From Metamycoplasma hyosynoviae (GTDB taxonomy: Bacteria > Bacillota_I > Bacilli_A > Mycoplasmatales > Metamycoplasmataceae): DNA of 64,000 nucleotides. The stretch is from positions 1 through 64,000 of the forward strand of contig NZ_SOCH01000003.1 in NCBI RefSeq assembly GCF_004365165.1. The letters are read 5' to 3'. Positions 39,940-50,270 of the stretch are shown here, one piece after another (positions within the stretch are counted from its first letter, which is position 1; every line of letters begins with the position of its first letter). A program made the translations under genes and the position numbers. The notes below the pieces were generated by a model. It did not search any database. It was given only the letters and a program-made list of their open reading frames with translations, and was not told the DNA's origin.

Positions 39940-41786
39940 TTTTGCTTTTTAATTATTTCTTCAATAAATTTAGTTAGATTTTCTTTATTAAATTCTAGTG
40001 TATCTTTTGCTTTAAAAAGCTTAGTGAAATTAAATTTATTTACATTATGTTTTGCGATGTTTAAATTGCTAAAATCATCAGTAGAAATAAATATTGATTT
40101 ATCAATATTGTATTTTGTATTTTTAAGTCCACAAAAATCATTTACTACAATAAGTGAAAGTTTTAGGTTTTGTGCTATTTCATAAACCAAGTTAAAATCA
40201 AGTCCTGAGCAAATTAAAGTGTATGAATTAGGATGATTTACAGCATAATAAGAACCACTTGAAAACTTACTTTTATCAAAATTAGTAAATTTGTTTGTGA
40301 TTTTTTTCTTAGCATCAGCAATTAAAATTGAAGGTAAGTTTTTGCTAGTGTTAATTGCATTTTCAAAACAAGTTTTTACTTCTTCAATGCCATAAGGAGT
40401 AATTGGACAAATACTATCAATATCTTTAATTAAATTTAAAGAATTGGTGATGTCAGTGTTTTCATAATTGGTGTTTTTGGTGAAGATGTAAAGTGGATTT
40501 AGTGAAATTTTTTTAGCTTCAATAATAGCTTGAATGCTATTGTGTGCATATTCTAATAAAGTTGAAATTATAGGTCTGAAATTTGAATGAAGTGATATTC
40601 CATTGGCCACACTTCCAATACAATTATGTCTTTCACCAAAATAAATATTTCTTCCGCTTTTATTATTAAAAGCATAGACATTAGAAATATTTTTAATTTT
40701 GGTGATGTTTTCCATATTAGGAGAACAAAATACTATATTAGAATACTTTGTTGAAATATTGTTGATGATTAAACTGTATAAATCATTGTCGCCATCAATT
40801 TTACGAGTGTTGAGGTCATTTAAGTTAATCATAAAATCATTGCTTAGAAATTGTTCAAGCTTACTTGAGCAATTTCAATTATTGTAATGACTTGCGATTT
40901 TTTGGTCAATTTTATTTTTATAATAATCTAAAAGATCTGAATAGGTTTCAAGGTTATCTGATTTTTTGAATAGTAGTGTGTCTTTTAAATTAGAAATATC
41001 ATGCTTTGTGATTTTATTATGAAAGCCATTAATTGTGTTTTCATAAGGAGTTCCTTTAGCTAGCACTGTATTAATTTCTATCAATGTTGGTTTGTGTGAT
41101 GATTTTGCAAGTTTAATTGCTTTATTAATTGATTTAATTTCATCATTTATTTGGTGGTAATTAAAACCCATAGCTTGATATTTAGCACGAGTTTTTTCGT
41201 GGTTGACACTATAAGTAAATGAGTCTTTACTAATTTCAGTAGAAGAGTATAGGATGATTAGATTTTTTAGTTTTAAAGTTCCAGCTAAACTTAAAGCTTC
41301 TTGAACATTACCTCTTTGCATATCTTCATCGTTGCAAATAATGTAAGTTTTGTGGTTTATTTCCTCGTGTTCATTAGCTAACATAGTTTCTGCTATTGCA
41401 AGACCTATACCATTGCAAAAAGCAGATCCATTACTGTTAAATCCAACTTCAGTTAGTGTTTGTTTTGAAGTTGATAAAAAATAAGGGGTGTTTTCAGATT
41501 TACCATAGTTTTCTAGATCTGATTTTGAAATTATTGAACAAAGTCTTAGTGCTGCATAATAAGCGGGAAGGATTTGTTGATCAGAAATAATTAAACGGTC
41601 GCGATTAACTCAATTTAAATCATTTGGATTAAATACTAAGTGATAGAAAATAAGTGTGTGCAATAATTTAGTAGCAGCAATTGAAGATCCATAATTTCTT
41701 GAACCAAATTTTTCAATCATTGCACAAGCATTCATTTTGATGCTATCAACAGCAAGTTGGTCAAGTTTCTTATTTAGCTTGCTCAT
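39936..41786 (-). CDS. transketolase homologue with eroded cofactor sites
   Basis: 616-aa protein whose length and many landmarks align with transketolase (Ala-Val-Asp-Ser-Ile, Asn-Pro-Asn-Asp-Leu-Asn-Trp-Val-Asn-Arg-Asp-Arg, Ala-Leu-Ser-Leu-Ala-Gly-Thr-Leu, Asn-Gly-Ile-Ser-Leu-His). Key sites are changed: the Gly-His-Pro-Gly-like segment is absent, Gly-Pro-Leu-Gly-Gln-Gly is Phe-Asn-Ser-Asn-Gly-Ser, the ThDP motif Gly-Asp-Gly is Asn-Asp-Glu, and the Phe-Gly-Val-Arg-Glu-His segment is Phe-Gly-Glu-Arg-His-Asn, losing the catalytic Glu. It is thus probably not an active transketolase, though the frame is fully open. The start overlaps the upstream gene by 17 bases. Confidence 0.8.
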
Positions 41787-42099
41787 TGCAACCCTTGAAA
41801 ATCATATTTATGTTATTTGGTTTTGTATTAATTAAAGATAAAACTTTTTGGTTTATGACAAAAATAACTTTTTTAGTTTGAAAAGTGAATTCTTTGAAAT
41901 CATTAATTTTGTATTCAAGATTAATGTTTATGTTATGTTTTAACTTGTCAAGTAAAATTTTGATACTAGTAATTTGAGTTTTTGTTTCTTGTCTGCAAAT
42001 TTTTAAAATTTCTTCTTGAATAAGAGAAGTTGAAACTTTGTAAGAAAAATTCATTTTAGTAGGTACTAAAACAAAACAATCATTATGCTCTTCCAACAT
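41770..42099 (-). CDS. small conserved-looking protein between efp and the transketolase homologue
   Basis: 109-aa soluble protein, no Trp, no signal peptide. It overlaps efp upstream (17 bases) and the transketolase homologue downstream (17 bases), so the three are translated as a tightly packed operon. The size and an alternating hydrophobic pattern recall Asp23-like proteins, but I see no diagnostic motif. Function unknown. Confidence 0.6.
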   Translation of the reverse strand: MLEEHNDCFVLVPTKMNFSYKVSTSLIQEEILKICRQETKTQITSIKILLDKLKHNININLEYKINDFKEFTFQTKKVIFVINQKVLSLINTKPNNINMIFKGCNEQAK

Positions 42100-42640
42100 A
42101 TTTACCTGTTTCTGTTGAAATCAGAATGATTTCACCTTCTTTGATGAAAAGTGGAGTTTCAACTTCAAAACCTGTTTCTACAATAACTTTCTTTTGAGCA
42201 GCTTGCGCAGTATTTCCTCTCACAGCTTCAGGAGAAGATACTACTTTTAAAGCTACATTAACTTCAAGCTCAATATCTAAAATTTCTTCTTGGAATTTTC
42301 TTACTTGGATTTTATCTCCTTCTTTAAGAAAATTCATTTCTCATTCAACTTTTTTTACAGGTATTTCAATTTGTTCAAAAGTTTCTTGATCCATAAAAAC
42401 TAAAGCTTCACCTGAATTATATAAATAATCCATTTTAGCTTTATCAATCATTGCTCTTTCAACTTTTTCACCACCTGTGAATGATTTTACAGTGATAGAA
42501 CCACTTCTTAAATCTTTGGCTTTAATTTTAACATTAGCCTGCCCTCTACCTTGTTTTGAATGTGCTGCTTCTAAAACAATGTAAATATTATCTTCATGTT
42601 TGAAAGTAAAACCTGGACGTAAATCATTAACGCTTATCAT
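42083..42640 (-). CDS. efp: translation elongation factor P
   Basis: 185-aa factor that relieves ribosomes stalled at polyproline stretches. The three-domain KOW/OB architecture is intact: Leu-Arg-Pro-Gly near residue 6, the loop Lys-Gln-Gly-Arg-Gly-Gln-Ala near 29-35, Leu-Arg-Ser-Gly, and a normal C-terminal OB domain ending Thr-Gly-Lys-Tyr-Val-Gly-Arg-Ala. The loop-tip residue is Arg rather than the Lys modified in many bacteria. One TGA Trp sits at the join of domains I and II. It is the first gene of the efp operon. Confidence 0.95.
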
Positions 42641-42727
42641 ATCTTCCCCTTAAGATCAGTATTAAATAGTATTTGAGTTATTAAAATATAAAAAATTATA
42701 ATATAAAATTTTGCTAAAATAGTTAAT

Positions 42728-43507
42728 ATGTACTACAAGATATTCGAAAAATTTAAGCAATCTGGCATCCTATCTCCCAAAGAATATAAGATATATTCTA
42801 TTTTGATAAAAAAAATCAAAACCTGATTACGCCAAAAAGTTTTAGCTTCTAAAACAAGTGGAATCACTTTAGGCTTATCAGGTGGAATTGATTCTACAGT
42901 ACTAGCGTTAATTGCATATGAAGAATTTAAAGATGATGCACATTTTTACTATTTTAAAACTAAAACCGACCGTAAAACTGAAAATGATATTGTAAAATTG
43001 CAGCAATATTTTAACAATTCAATTATTACAGTTGATTTAACTGAAAACTTCAATGCATTAACAAAAACACTCAAAGTTACTCAAGTTCCTATAAAAAGCA
43101 ACATAAAATCACGCCTTTTTATGACAAGTTTATATGCTTTAAGTCAAAAGCATAATACACTTGTAATTGGAACTGATAATTTTGCCGAATATTATTTAGG
43201 CTATTTTACCAAATATGGCGATGGTGGAGTGGACTTGCTTCCACTTGCTAATTTACAAAAATCAGACATTTTTGTTTTGGGGACATTGCTTGATATTCCC
43301 AAAACAATTCTTGAAAAAAAACCAACTGCTAATCTATGTACTGCAACATCAGATGAAGATAGTTTGGGTTTTACTTATGACCAATTTGAACGTTGACTTA
43401 TAGATGAACATTTGGTGTCATCTGAAATAAGTGAACGAATTAAAAGCCTACACAAAGCAAGTTTACATAAAGTGTCTCTTATTCCAAAAGGCCCAAAACT
43501 TAAGTAA
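42728..43507 (+). CDS. nadE: NAD synthetase
   Basis: 259-aa ammonia-dependent NAD synthetase that amidates nicotinate adenine dinucleotide. The ATP pyrophosphatase P-loop Ser-Gly-Gly-Ile-Asp-Ser-Thr begins at about residue 51. Other blocks are Ile-Gly-Thr-Asp-Asn-Phe-Ala-Glu, Thr-Lys-Tyr-Gly-Asp-Gly-Gly-Val-Asp and Pro-Thr-Ala-Asn-Leu. Two TGA Trp codons. Divergent from efp, followed by the hairpin at 43524. Confidence 0.93.
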
Positions 43508-43523
43508 AGTTTTGTATAACGTA

Positions 43524-43560
43524 AAAATGCCTTTGGACTGCATAGTGGGGGCATTTTTTT
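43524..43560 (+). terminator. terminator after nadE
   Basis: AAAAATGCC pairs with GGCATTTTT around a long loop and ends in seven T. Confidence 0.7.
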
Positions 43561-43980
43561 GTTTTTGACTTGAAGGCTACAAATTAGAAAAATTAAAATT
43601 TGGTGATTTAATAATTGTTAATGTTTATGATAAATTTATCAAAAATATTCTTGATTGGAACAATTAGATAAATCTTTTACATTAAAAGTGTAATAACCAC
43701 TAGCTTTATATTTACCTAATATTAATACATAACCGACAAAATTTTGATTATATATTAAATCTCTATTTTTTGTTCTTCAACTTTATTGGTAATATTTTTA
43801 GATGCTGTGTAAAACGATTCTTTCTATTAGAGAAAGAACAAAGTTTACCCAAAATTCTACATATGCCCACTAGTATTTTAAATACTAGTTTTATTATTTT
43901 TTATCTAATAATACTATTCAATTATTTAAAAAATAATTGCTTTATTCATTGATATAATAACTATAAATAAGAGGCAAATA
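43561..43980. other. gene-free stretch with an ORF remnant
   Basis: About 420 bases between nadE and the helicase remnant. On the plus strand a frame of about 33 codons runs to a TAG at 43663 with no start codon or ribosome site (Leu-Glu-Gly-Tyr-Lys-Leu-Glu, then Asp-Leu-Ile-Ile-Val-Asn), probably a leftover of a lost gene. The remainder is AT-rich without a supported feature; ACTAGTATTTTAAATACTAGT at 43869-43889 is a near-perfect inverted repeat. Confidence 0.4.
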
Positions 43981-45403
43981 TGGATGATAAACAAAAAATA
44001 CTTAATTATTGATTTCATTTGGATTTTTTTAGATCAAAAGAAATATAAAGAAATTTTTGAAATTTTTGATGATATTGACAATAAAAAGTATAAAAAAGTA
44101 TTTATATTATAAAGAAATGAATTTAAATGATGATTTTAATCTTGAAGATATATTGCGCGGCGAATTAAAAGAAGAATTCAATAAAAAGCACATCATTTCT
44201 TTTCATAAAGATTACTTATCAGATTTGCTAAATGAAAACGTAGAGAAATCAACAAAAGCTCATGTTAAAAACCCTTGATTTACACAAAATATGAATAATA
44301 ATAGAATGGAATTATTTAAATGTGCCTTAAATTTAACTAAATCATTTATTTATAATTCCTCTTATTTAAAAGAAAACTTAAGCATTATTTTCGATTTATT
44401 ATATTCTAGTAATTGTGATTATAAAAAGGACGAAAAGGAAATGATGTTTGCTCATGCATTTAATAGTTTGCAAATTTTAATACCTGTATTTCTACAACTT
44501 TTTCATCAGCTGGTAGAATGTTTAAATATGTAAAAGAACCAAAATCATTAGGAACTTTAATAGTGGATGAAGCGGGACAAGCACAACCATATATGGCACT
44601 TGGATCTATATTTAGATGTAAAAAAAACTATTATTGTGGGAGATCCTAAACAAGTTGAACCAGTTGTTACTGATTATTTAGAGATATTAAAAGAAAACTT
44701 TAAAGATAAATGTTTAGAAAAATATAAGAGTAAAACTATTTCGGTTCAATCTTTCGCTGATCAAATAAACTCTTATGGAACATATGTTAATCAAGAATGA
44801 ATTGGATGTCCACTATTAGTACACCGTGGATGTTTAAAAACTATGTTTGATATTTCAAATGCAATTTCATATGGCGGAATTATGAAAATTCAAACCAAAG
44901 AACCTGATCAAGAAAAAATAGATTCTTTTTTAGAAAAAGATATTGAAGCAAAATGACTTGATGTAAAAGGCAAAGAGAAAAGTGAAAAAAATCATTATGT
45001 TGAAAAACAAGGGCAGGAGACTTGCAATTTATTAAGAAAAAATCGCAAACATTCTCCAAATTATTATCCGAAATTATTTATAATCTCTCCTTTTAAATCA
45101 GTAATTAATGAATTAGAAAAAAAATTAATAAAAGAATTTAATCTGGATGAAAAAAGTGATGGTTATAAATGAGTAAATAATAATTTAGGGACAGTCCATA
45201 AATTTCAAGGTAAAGAAGCATCTGAAGTTATTTTTGAGTTAGGTTGTGATGATAAGACTAATAATTATGCTATAACTAAATTTGTAAATAGTAATATTGT
45301 TAACGTTGCAGTTACTAGAGCTAAATATAGATTATATGTAATAGGCGATTATAATGTATGAATAAATAATAATCATATTAAAAAAAGCTTATGAAATAAT
45401 TAA
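43981..45403 (+). pseudogene. degraded superfamily 1 (UPF1-like) helicase
   Basis: Remnant of an ATP-dependent helicase, now with at least four frame changes. It opens Met-Asp-Asp-Lys-Gln-Lys at 43981, stops at about 44047, continues in other frames, changes frame again near 44488-44491 (before Ser-Thr-Thr-Phe-Ser-Ser-Ala) and again in a run of eight A near 44619-44626. Motifs remain: Val-Asp-Glu-Ala-Gly-Gln-Ala (Walker B), Gly-Asp-Pro-Lys-Gln-Val (motif III), Phe-Gln-Gly-Lys-Glu-Ala (motif V) and Val-Ala-Val-Thr-Arg-Ala-Lys (motif VI). No Walker A is present, so the ATPase is lost. The long open stretch is 44627-45403, closed by TAA. Confidence 0.75.
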
Positions 45404-45933
45404 TAAAATTAGCTAAGAAAACTAAAAAAGATATTATAAAAAAACTTCACATTACTTAAATGAAATATCAAGCGCAACACTTATGTTTTATGTTTTATTT
45501 TTGAAAATTTAATAAATGTAAAAAATCAAAATGCAAAAATTGTATTACCAAAGTAATTCCTTGATTTTAAAGAAAAGTGAAAGCACTTAAGAATTACAAA
45601 AAAAGTTCAGAAATTTTGTGAAAAAGTATAAAAGCTGTGAAAAATTATTGGTGAATAGAAATTTAAGCTATGGCTTTTTAATCTCCTTCTTAAATTTCCT
45701 TTTTACCTAATAAATCAATTAAAATTTATAAATTATAAGCTAAAACCCTAATTAAAAAGCCTATCAAAAGAGGTTTTCTCAGAACCTATAAGATAGACTA
45801 TTTGGGAAAATAACTTTATGCAGTGATTTGATTTGAAAATGATTTTTGTGAGTATAAAGTGAATATGAGTGTGGATGTGATGAATGATTATAAAGAGCTA
45901 AGTTATTTTCTTTTACTTTTAAATTATTAATTT
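45404..45933. other. 530-base stretch with no supported gene
   Basis: Between the helicase pseudogene and the convergent 384-aa gene. I see only a 36-codon ORF at 45460 rich in Cys and Lys without a ribosome site, and inverted repeats such as AAATTTAAG/CTTAAATTT near 45658-45700. Nothing here is assigned a function. Confidence 0.4.
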
Positions 45934-47088
45934 TTATCCTAAAGAAATAAATTTTCAATTAACTTCTTGATTTAATTCAAGAGCTTGTCAATCTATTTCT
46001 TTATTATCCATATACAATTTAATTTTACCTTTGGTAAAATCTAATATTTTTTCTTCAATTTGTTGCGAGTATTCATGATAATTTGATCAATGAAATTTTG
46101 TATTAAAATGATAAAAGTGTTTAACCTCTCCTGAAAAATTTAATGGCAGTAAAAAACCTTTTTCATGTCCATTTTCTGCTGCTATTCAATTTTTGGTTTT
46201 CTTATCAAGTTCGTGTGTTGCATCATTATAAATTTCAACATCTCAATGATTATCTGATTTTTTTACATTTGTTTTATATTCGAGATAATGCTTTTTACTA
46301 TTTAATTCAACATTAAGGCTATTTAATGTAAATAAATTCATAAACTTTTGTTCCATTTGAAGTGGTTTTTTATCTTTTGTAGTTAAATTTTGATATTTTA
46401 TTTCTGCTATTTTTTCACTACCTTTTATGTTTGATAAATCATTGAATTTAGTATCAACTTCAAGATATTTGACACTACAATCTTTATTGTTAATAAAACT
46501 TCCTTTTTTCACGTTTGCTCCAATGGTATAATTAATTTCATAAATAAATCTCATTTTATTGTTTTTACCATCAAAATTTTGTGGATTTTTTGTTTCGGGT
46601 GAAAGCTTCATATTTTTAATTGTTATTCAATGATGAGCAAATTCAGTGTTACGTTTCCCTCTTGTTTCAAGGTCAATGAATTCAATAGATTCTAAATCAT
46701 CAAAATTGATTTTTCTACCCTTATCATCAGCATAAAAACTAACTTCGTAAAAACCATTACCTACATTTTTGAAAGTTTTTCTATCTAAATGTCATAAGCA
46801 AGTATGGTTATAACCAAAATATTCACCATTTTTTTCAGCCTTATGTCATCTTATAGTAAATATTGCACTATTATCTGTGAAATTACGTTTGATATTTATA
46901 AACACAGGATATTTACGTGATAAATATTTTTCAGAATTAGTAACCCTTCAAATATTCCCTTCTGAATATCTTCATCCCTTTCAAGGTAAAAGCTCTTCTG
47001 GTACCTGGTTTACAAAGTTGCTATTAAAGTTTTGCTGAATCAACCTATAATTTACTATTTCATTAGGATCATTATAAACTGACAGCAT
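45934..47088 (-). CDS. duplicated-cassette protein, copy 2
   Basis: Predicted 384-aa soluble protein, paralogue of the product at 37652-38800, with no signal peptide or membrane helix. Shared points include Gly-Phe-Leu-Leu-Pro-Leu-Asn-Phe-Ser-Gly near residue 315, Asn-Gly-Phe-Tyr-Glu-Val followed by Ile-Asn-Phe-Asp-Asp-Leu near 110-135, and a similar length. About ten Trp are TGA. The start at 47088 overlaps a 43-codon gene (47072-47203). Family unknown. Confidence 0.65.
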
Positions 47089-47203
47089 TAAAACCCTTCT
47101 CTTTTACAAAATTCTTGAGTTTATCAATATAAAACTTCTTGAAATTATTAAGATAATTTAATGCCGCTTCTGCATTAAAATGTCACAATAATATATCTCT
47201 CAT
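47072..47203 (-). CDS. 43-aa ORF leading the second cassette
   Basis: Short open frame with a very good ribosome site (TTAGGAG, seven bases upstream), encoding 43 residues with two aromatic clusters and a Lys-rich helix; one Trp is TGA. It overlaps the next start by 17 bases, so it could be a leader peptide coupling translation of the 384-aa protein, or a small protein in its own right. The first cassette has no equivalent; there the HTH-like gene itself overlaps the large gene. Confidence 0.5.
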
Positions 47204-47222
47204 TTTTTCTCCTAATTGTGGG

Positions 47223-47240
47223 TGTCTAGATATCTAGACA
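47223..47240. promoter_or_regulatory. 18-bp perfect palindrome, likely operator
   Basis: TGTCTAGATATCTAGACA is perfectly self-complementary (9 bp per arm). It lies 20 bases upstream of the 47203 start and 96 bases beyond the end of the HTH-like gene, so it sits where it could overlap a promoter of the second-cassette genes. The HTH-like protein is an obvious candidate ligand (inference). Confidence 0.55.
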
Positions 47241-47335
47241 TAATTATTTTAAGCAGTAGAAATTTCAAAAATTTCAATTTTGAAACTATGAAAATTGCTT
47301 ATTTATTACATAAATAAAAAATTTTGCTAGTTTCA

Positions 47336-47680
47336 TTAAAACATTAAAAATCAAATAATTGAAAGAAGTTCATTCAACTTACGATAATAAGTTGATTTAG
47401 AAAAAAAGTGCAAATATCATTTTCTATTTGGTACTTGTTGCAAAATATCATTGTCATAAATTAGTCTATATTCACTAGGAAGTGAAGCTAAAAATGTTTT
47501 CATTAAAAGACTATGTGATGCAAGTAGCATTTTTCTAAGTTTTAAAAGTTTATCAGTGTTGCCAAGTATTTTTTGACATTCAGAAACAATTTGAATATCT
47601 TTTTGAGTTTTTAAATTTTTTGTATTTTTTATCAAATTAAAGTATTTTAGAATTGTTGCAAACTTCTCTTTGTTGCCCAT
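47336..47680 (-). CDS. small HTH-like regulator, copy 2
   Basis: Predicted 114-aa protein, paralogue of the product at 38787-39107. The C-terminus reads Phe-Phe-Ser-Lys-Ser-Thr-Tyr-Tyr-Arg-Lys-Leu-Asn-Glu-Leu, matching the same motif of copy 1, with two TGA Trp codons nearby. The N-terminal 80 residues are helical and Lys/Leu-rich. GAGGAG is 14-19 bases upstream of the ATG, further than usual. The motif suggests DNA binding or a sigma-like role; not proven. Confidence 0.6.
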
Positions 47681-47960
47681 TTTAAGGTCTTGTTCTCCTC
47701 AATGTAAAACAATCTTGTTCGTCATTTAATTCTAATACAAAAAATTTTGCTTTTTTATATATTTTTTTATGTAAAAAAGTTTATATATTTACCCCCGCTA
47801 AATATATAAAAATGGAAATTTTTTTTGTAATTTTTCAGCGTAAAACTTTAAGTTTTAGAGCATATACACGCATATCATGTGTAATTTTATTAATTTATTA
47901 AATGGAAAAATGGGTTAAATTCTACTTTCAAATTAAGCTTTAAAAAAATATAAGTTAATA
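47681..47960. other. upstream region of the HTH-like gene, hairpin only
   Basis: Non-coding. It holds an inverted repeat TTTATATATTT/AAATATATAAA with a nine-base loop at 47780-47810 (loop contains CCCCC) and T-rich runs. It probably contains the promoter of the leftward gene at 47680, but no box is clear. Confidence 0.35.
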
Positions 47961-48003
47961 AAAACTCAGTTGCAAGCTAATATTTTGACAGCAACTGAGT
48001 TTT
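47961..48003 (-). terminator. terminator after ppa
   Basis: A 13-bp perfect stem (47961-47973 with 47991-48003), 17-base loop, with T run on the minus strand. Confidence 0.85.
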
Positions 48004-48019
48004 AAAGTTATAGTTTTAA

Positions 48020-48568
48020 TTAAATGTATTTTTCGGGATGTTCTTTTTTCATCTTGGCAATGAATTCGTCTTTATCCATTTTGCCATATTTTTTCATTAA
48101 CTCACAGCATTCAAGATACTCTTTTTCAGCTCAAGCGATATCTTCAAAACCGCTTACAATGGTTATATTTTCACCTTTAAAGTTTTTATAAGTTGAAAAG
48201 AAATTTTTTACACTTTGTAGTCACATTTGATCTACATCTTTTAAACTTTTGATATGGTCAAGTCTATAATCATCTGCATGAACTGCAATTAATTTAGTGT
48301 CAGTTTCACCTGCATCAATCATTTTCATTGCACCGATTACACGAGCTTCTAATGATGTTCCTGGCAAAAAACTTTCACTTGAATAAACTAATACATCAAG
48401 CTCATCTCCATCTCAGTCAAGCGCTTCTTGAATGTATCCATAGTTGCAAGGGTATTTAAAATCCCCTCTTAAAATACGATCAACTTTAATTTTATTGGTT
48501 TTACGATCGTATTCATATTTGATTTTTGAGTCTTTTGAAATTTCAATATTAACTTCGATTTTTTTCAT
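48020..48568 (-). CDS. ppa: inorganic pyrophosphatase
   Basis: 182-aa soluble type I pyrophosphatase that hydrolyses PPi from biosynthetic reactions. The family blocks Lys-Tyr-Glu-Tyr-Asp near residue 17, Tyr-Gly-Tyr-Ile near 43, and the metal motif Asp-Gly-Asp-Glu-Leu-Asp-Val-Leu near 53-60 (with TGA Trp just before) are all present. The start ATG 48568 has no strong ribosome site. It faces away from ruvA, sharing about 145 bases of upstream region. Confidence 0.95.
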
Positions 48569-48628
48569 AATTATTTATTATAAATCAAAATGTTTATTAT
48601 GCTAGTTTTAGCAAAAAAATCTTTTAGC

Positions 48629-48659
48629 TTTCTCAAAACTTTCTCAAATGTTTCTCAAA
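48629..48659 (+). promoter_or_regulatory. three phased TTTCTCAAA repeats upstream of ruvAB
   Basis: TTTCTCAAA at 48629-48637, 48640-48648 and 48651-48659, exact 11-bp period. The last copy ends 53 bases before the ruvA ATG. The same two-repeat array lies upstream of the bacteriocin-like peptide at 20063. Confidence 0.5.
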
Positions 48660-48712
48660 TTTACAAATTTTAAAAATTGCGGAAATAAAATAATTTTTGC
48701 AAGGAGAAAAAA

Positions 48713-49321
48713 ATGTTAATTTACAAATACGGAAAAATTGTTCACGTAAGCAAAGAATATATCATCTTAGAACATAGTGGTGCTGGTGAAATGATTTATG
48801 TTCCAAATATTGAAAGATTTAAAAAAGATGAAGTAAGAAAAATTTTTGTTTATGAAATAGAAAATGAATACAATAAGAAAACTTATGGTTTTGAAAGTTT
48901 TAAAGAACTTGTTGTTTTTGAAGATTTAATTGACCTACAAGGATTGGGTCCTAAAACTGCAATAACCCTGCTAAATGAAGGATGAGAAAGAATAGTTCAA
49001 TTAATTGCAGAAGGAAATAAAGAAGAACTTGCAGCTATAAATTATGTATCAAAGAAAACTGCAAATAATATTGTGCTTGCATACCACGAAAAATACATCA
49101 AGTTTATTGAAAATATTAAAAATGTAGGAGATTGAAAAGTAAAAGTAGAACCTCGCAACAGTTATATTCGAGAATTTGAAGAAACTATGAAAATGCTAGG
49201 TTTTAAAGGACATCAAATTAAATATGCACTTGAAAAACTTACAATCACCGATAATATTGAGCAATGCATAGAAGATGCAATTAAACTAATTAGTCAAAAT
49301 CAAAATGAGATCAGAATTTAG
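48713..49321 (+). CDS. ruvA: Holliday junction DNA helicase subunit RuvA
   Basis: 202-aa subunit that binds Holliday junctions and loads the RuvB motor in recombination and repair. The first 65 residues match the OB domain, and a helix-hairpin-helix shows Leu-Gln-Gly-Leu-Gly-Pro-Lys-Thr-Ala near residue 77. The C-terminal domain is present. The ribosome site AAGGAG is strong. Two Trp are TGA. The gene overlaps ruvB by 17 bases. Confidence 0.93.
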
Positions 49322-50249
49322 AGTTGAAAATTTCAATGATTTTATAGGACAGAGCAAATTAAAAGAAACTTTGAAAGTAATGATTTCAAGTTCACAAAAA
49401 TTGCATCAACCAATAGATCATATTTTGTTTTATGGTCCTCCGGGACTTGGTAAAACTACACTTGCTAAAATTATCTCCAATGAAACAAAACGCAACATCA
49501 CTTATGTTCAAGGGCCTTTAATTGAACGTAAGAGTGATTTACTCACTATGCTATCTTCGATAAAAGAAAATGACATTGTTTTTATTGATGAAATTCATGG
49601 TATTAATAAAAACATTGAAGAATTACTTTACTCAGCTCTTGAAGATGGTGTGGTCGATGTTGTTATTGGAGTAGATGGGGATAAACGCATTATGCGGATG
49701 CGTTTAAACAAGTTTTCCTTAATTGGAGCTACTACTAAGTTTAACTTAGTATCAAAACCATTGAAAGATCGTTTTGGCTATATTGGCAAATTAAAAAATT
49801 ACACTGATAAAGAAATTGAAAAAATTATTTTTAATTCAGCAATTAGAAACAATATCAAAATTGATGATGCTTCAATTGCTGAAATAGCGCGTCATTCACG
49901 TCAAACTCCAAGGATTGCAAATAATTTGCTTAAACGTGTTTATGATTTCACACTCTATGAAAATAAGCCTCAAATTACATTGCAACTTGTTAAAAAAGCA
50001 TTTGAACATATTGGGATTTATGAGTTCGGACTTTATAGTACACAAATTGATTATTTAAAAGCATTGCATGAAGTATTTAATGATTCTTATGCTTCAATAG
50101 AAACTATTGGAAGTATTGTTAGAGATGATAGAAATACGATTATTAATGAAATAGAACCACTCTTACTTTATTATAAATTTATCGAAAAGAGTCCAAGGGG
50201 TAGAAGGATTACTCAACGTGGTATAGATTATTTACTTAATTTTATGTAA
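49305..50249 (+). CDS. ruvB: Holliday junction DNA helicase subunit RuvB
   Basis: 314-aa AAA+ motor driving branch migration with RuvA. Walker A Gly-Pro-Pro-Gly-Leu-Gly-Lys-Thr lies near 44-51, Walker B Asp-Glu-Ile-His near 98, sensor region Gly-Ala-Thr-Thr near 144, and the arginine finger segment Pro-Leu-Lys-Asp-Arg-Phe. The C-terminal winged helix ends Gly-Arg-Arg-Ile-Thr. The family usually has about 330-340 aa; this one starts directly at the core. No RuvC is visible. Confidence 0.95.
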   Translation: MRSEFRVENFNDFIGQSKLKETLKVMISSSQKLHQPIDHILFYGPPGLGKTTLAKIISNETKRNITYVQGPLIERKSDLLTMLSSIKENDIVFIDEIHGINKNIEELLYSALEDGVVDVVIGVDGDKRIMRMRLNKFSLIGATTKFNLVSKPLKDRFGYIGKLKNYTDKEIEKIIFNSAIRNNIKIDDASIAEIARHSRQTPRIANNLLKRVYDFTLYENKPQITLQLVKKAFEHIGIYEFGLYSTQIDYLKALHEVFNDSYASIETIGSIVRDDRNTIINEIEPLLLYYKFIEKSPRGRRITQRGIDYLLNFM

Positions 50250-50270
50250 TTTATTATATAATTTCAAACT

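Noticed and set aside
45460-45570. Cys-rich 36-codon ORF at 45460
   Set aside because: No ribosome site, poor coding pattern, next to a pseudogene; recorded only within the gap entry.
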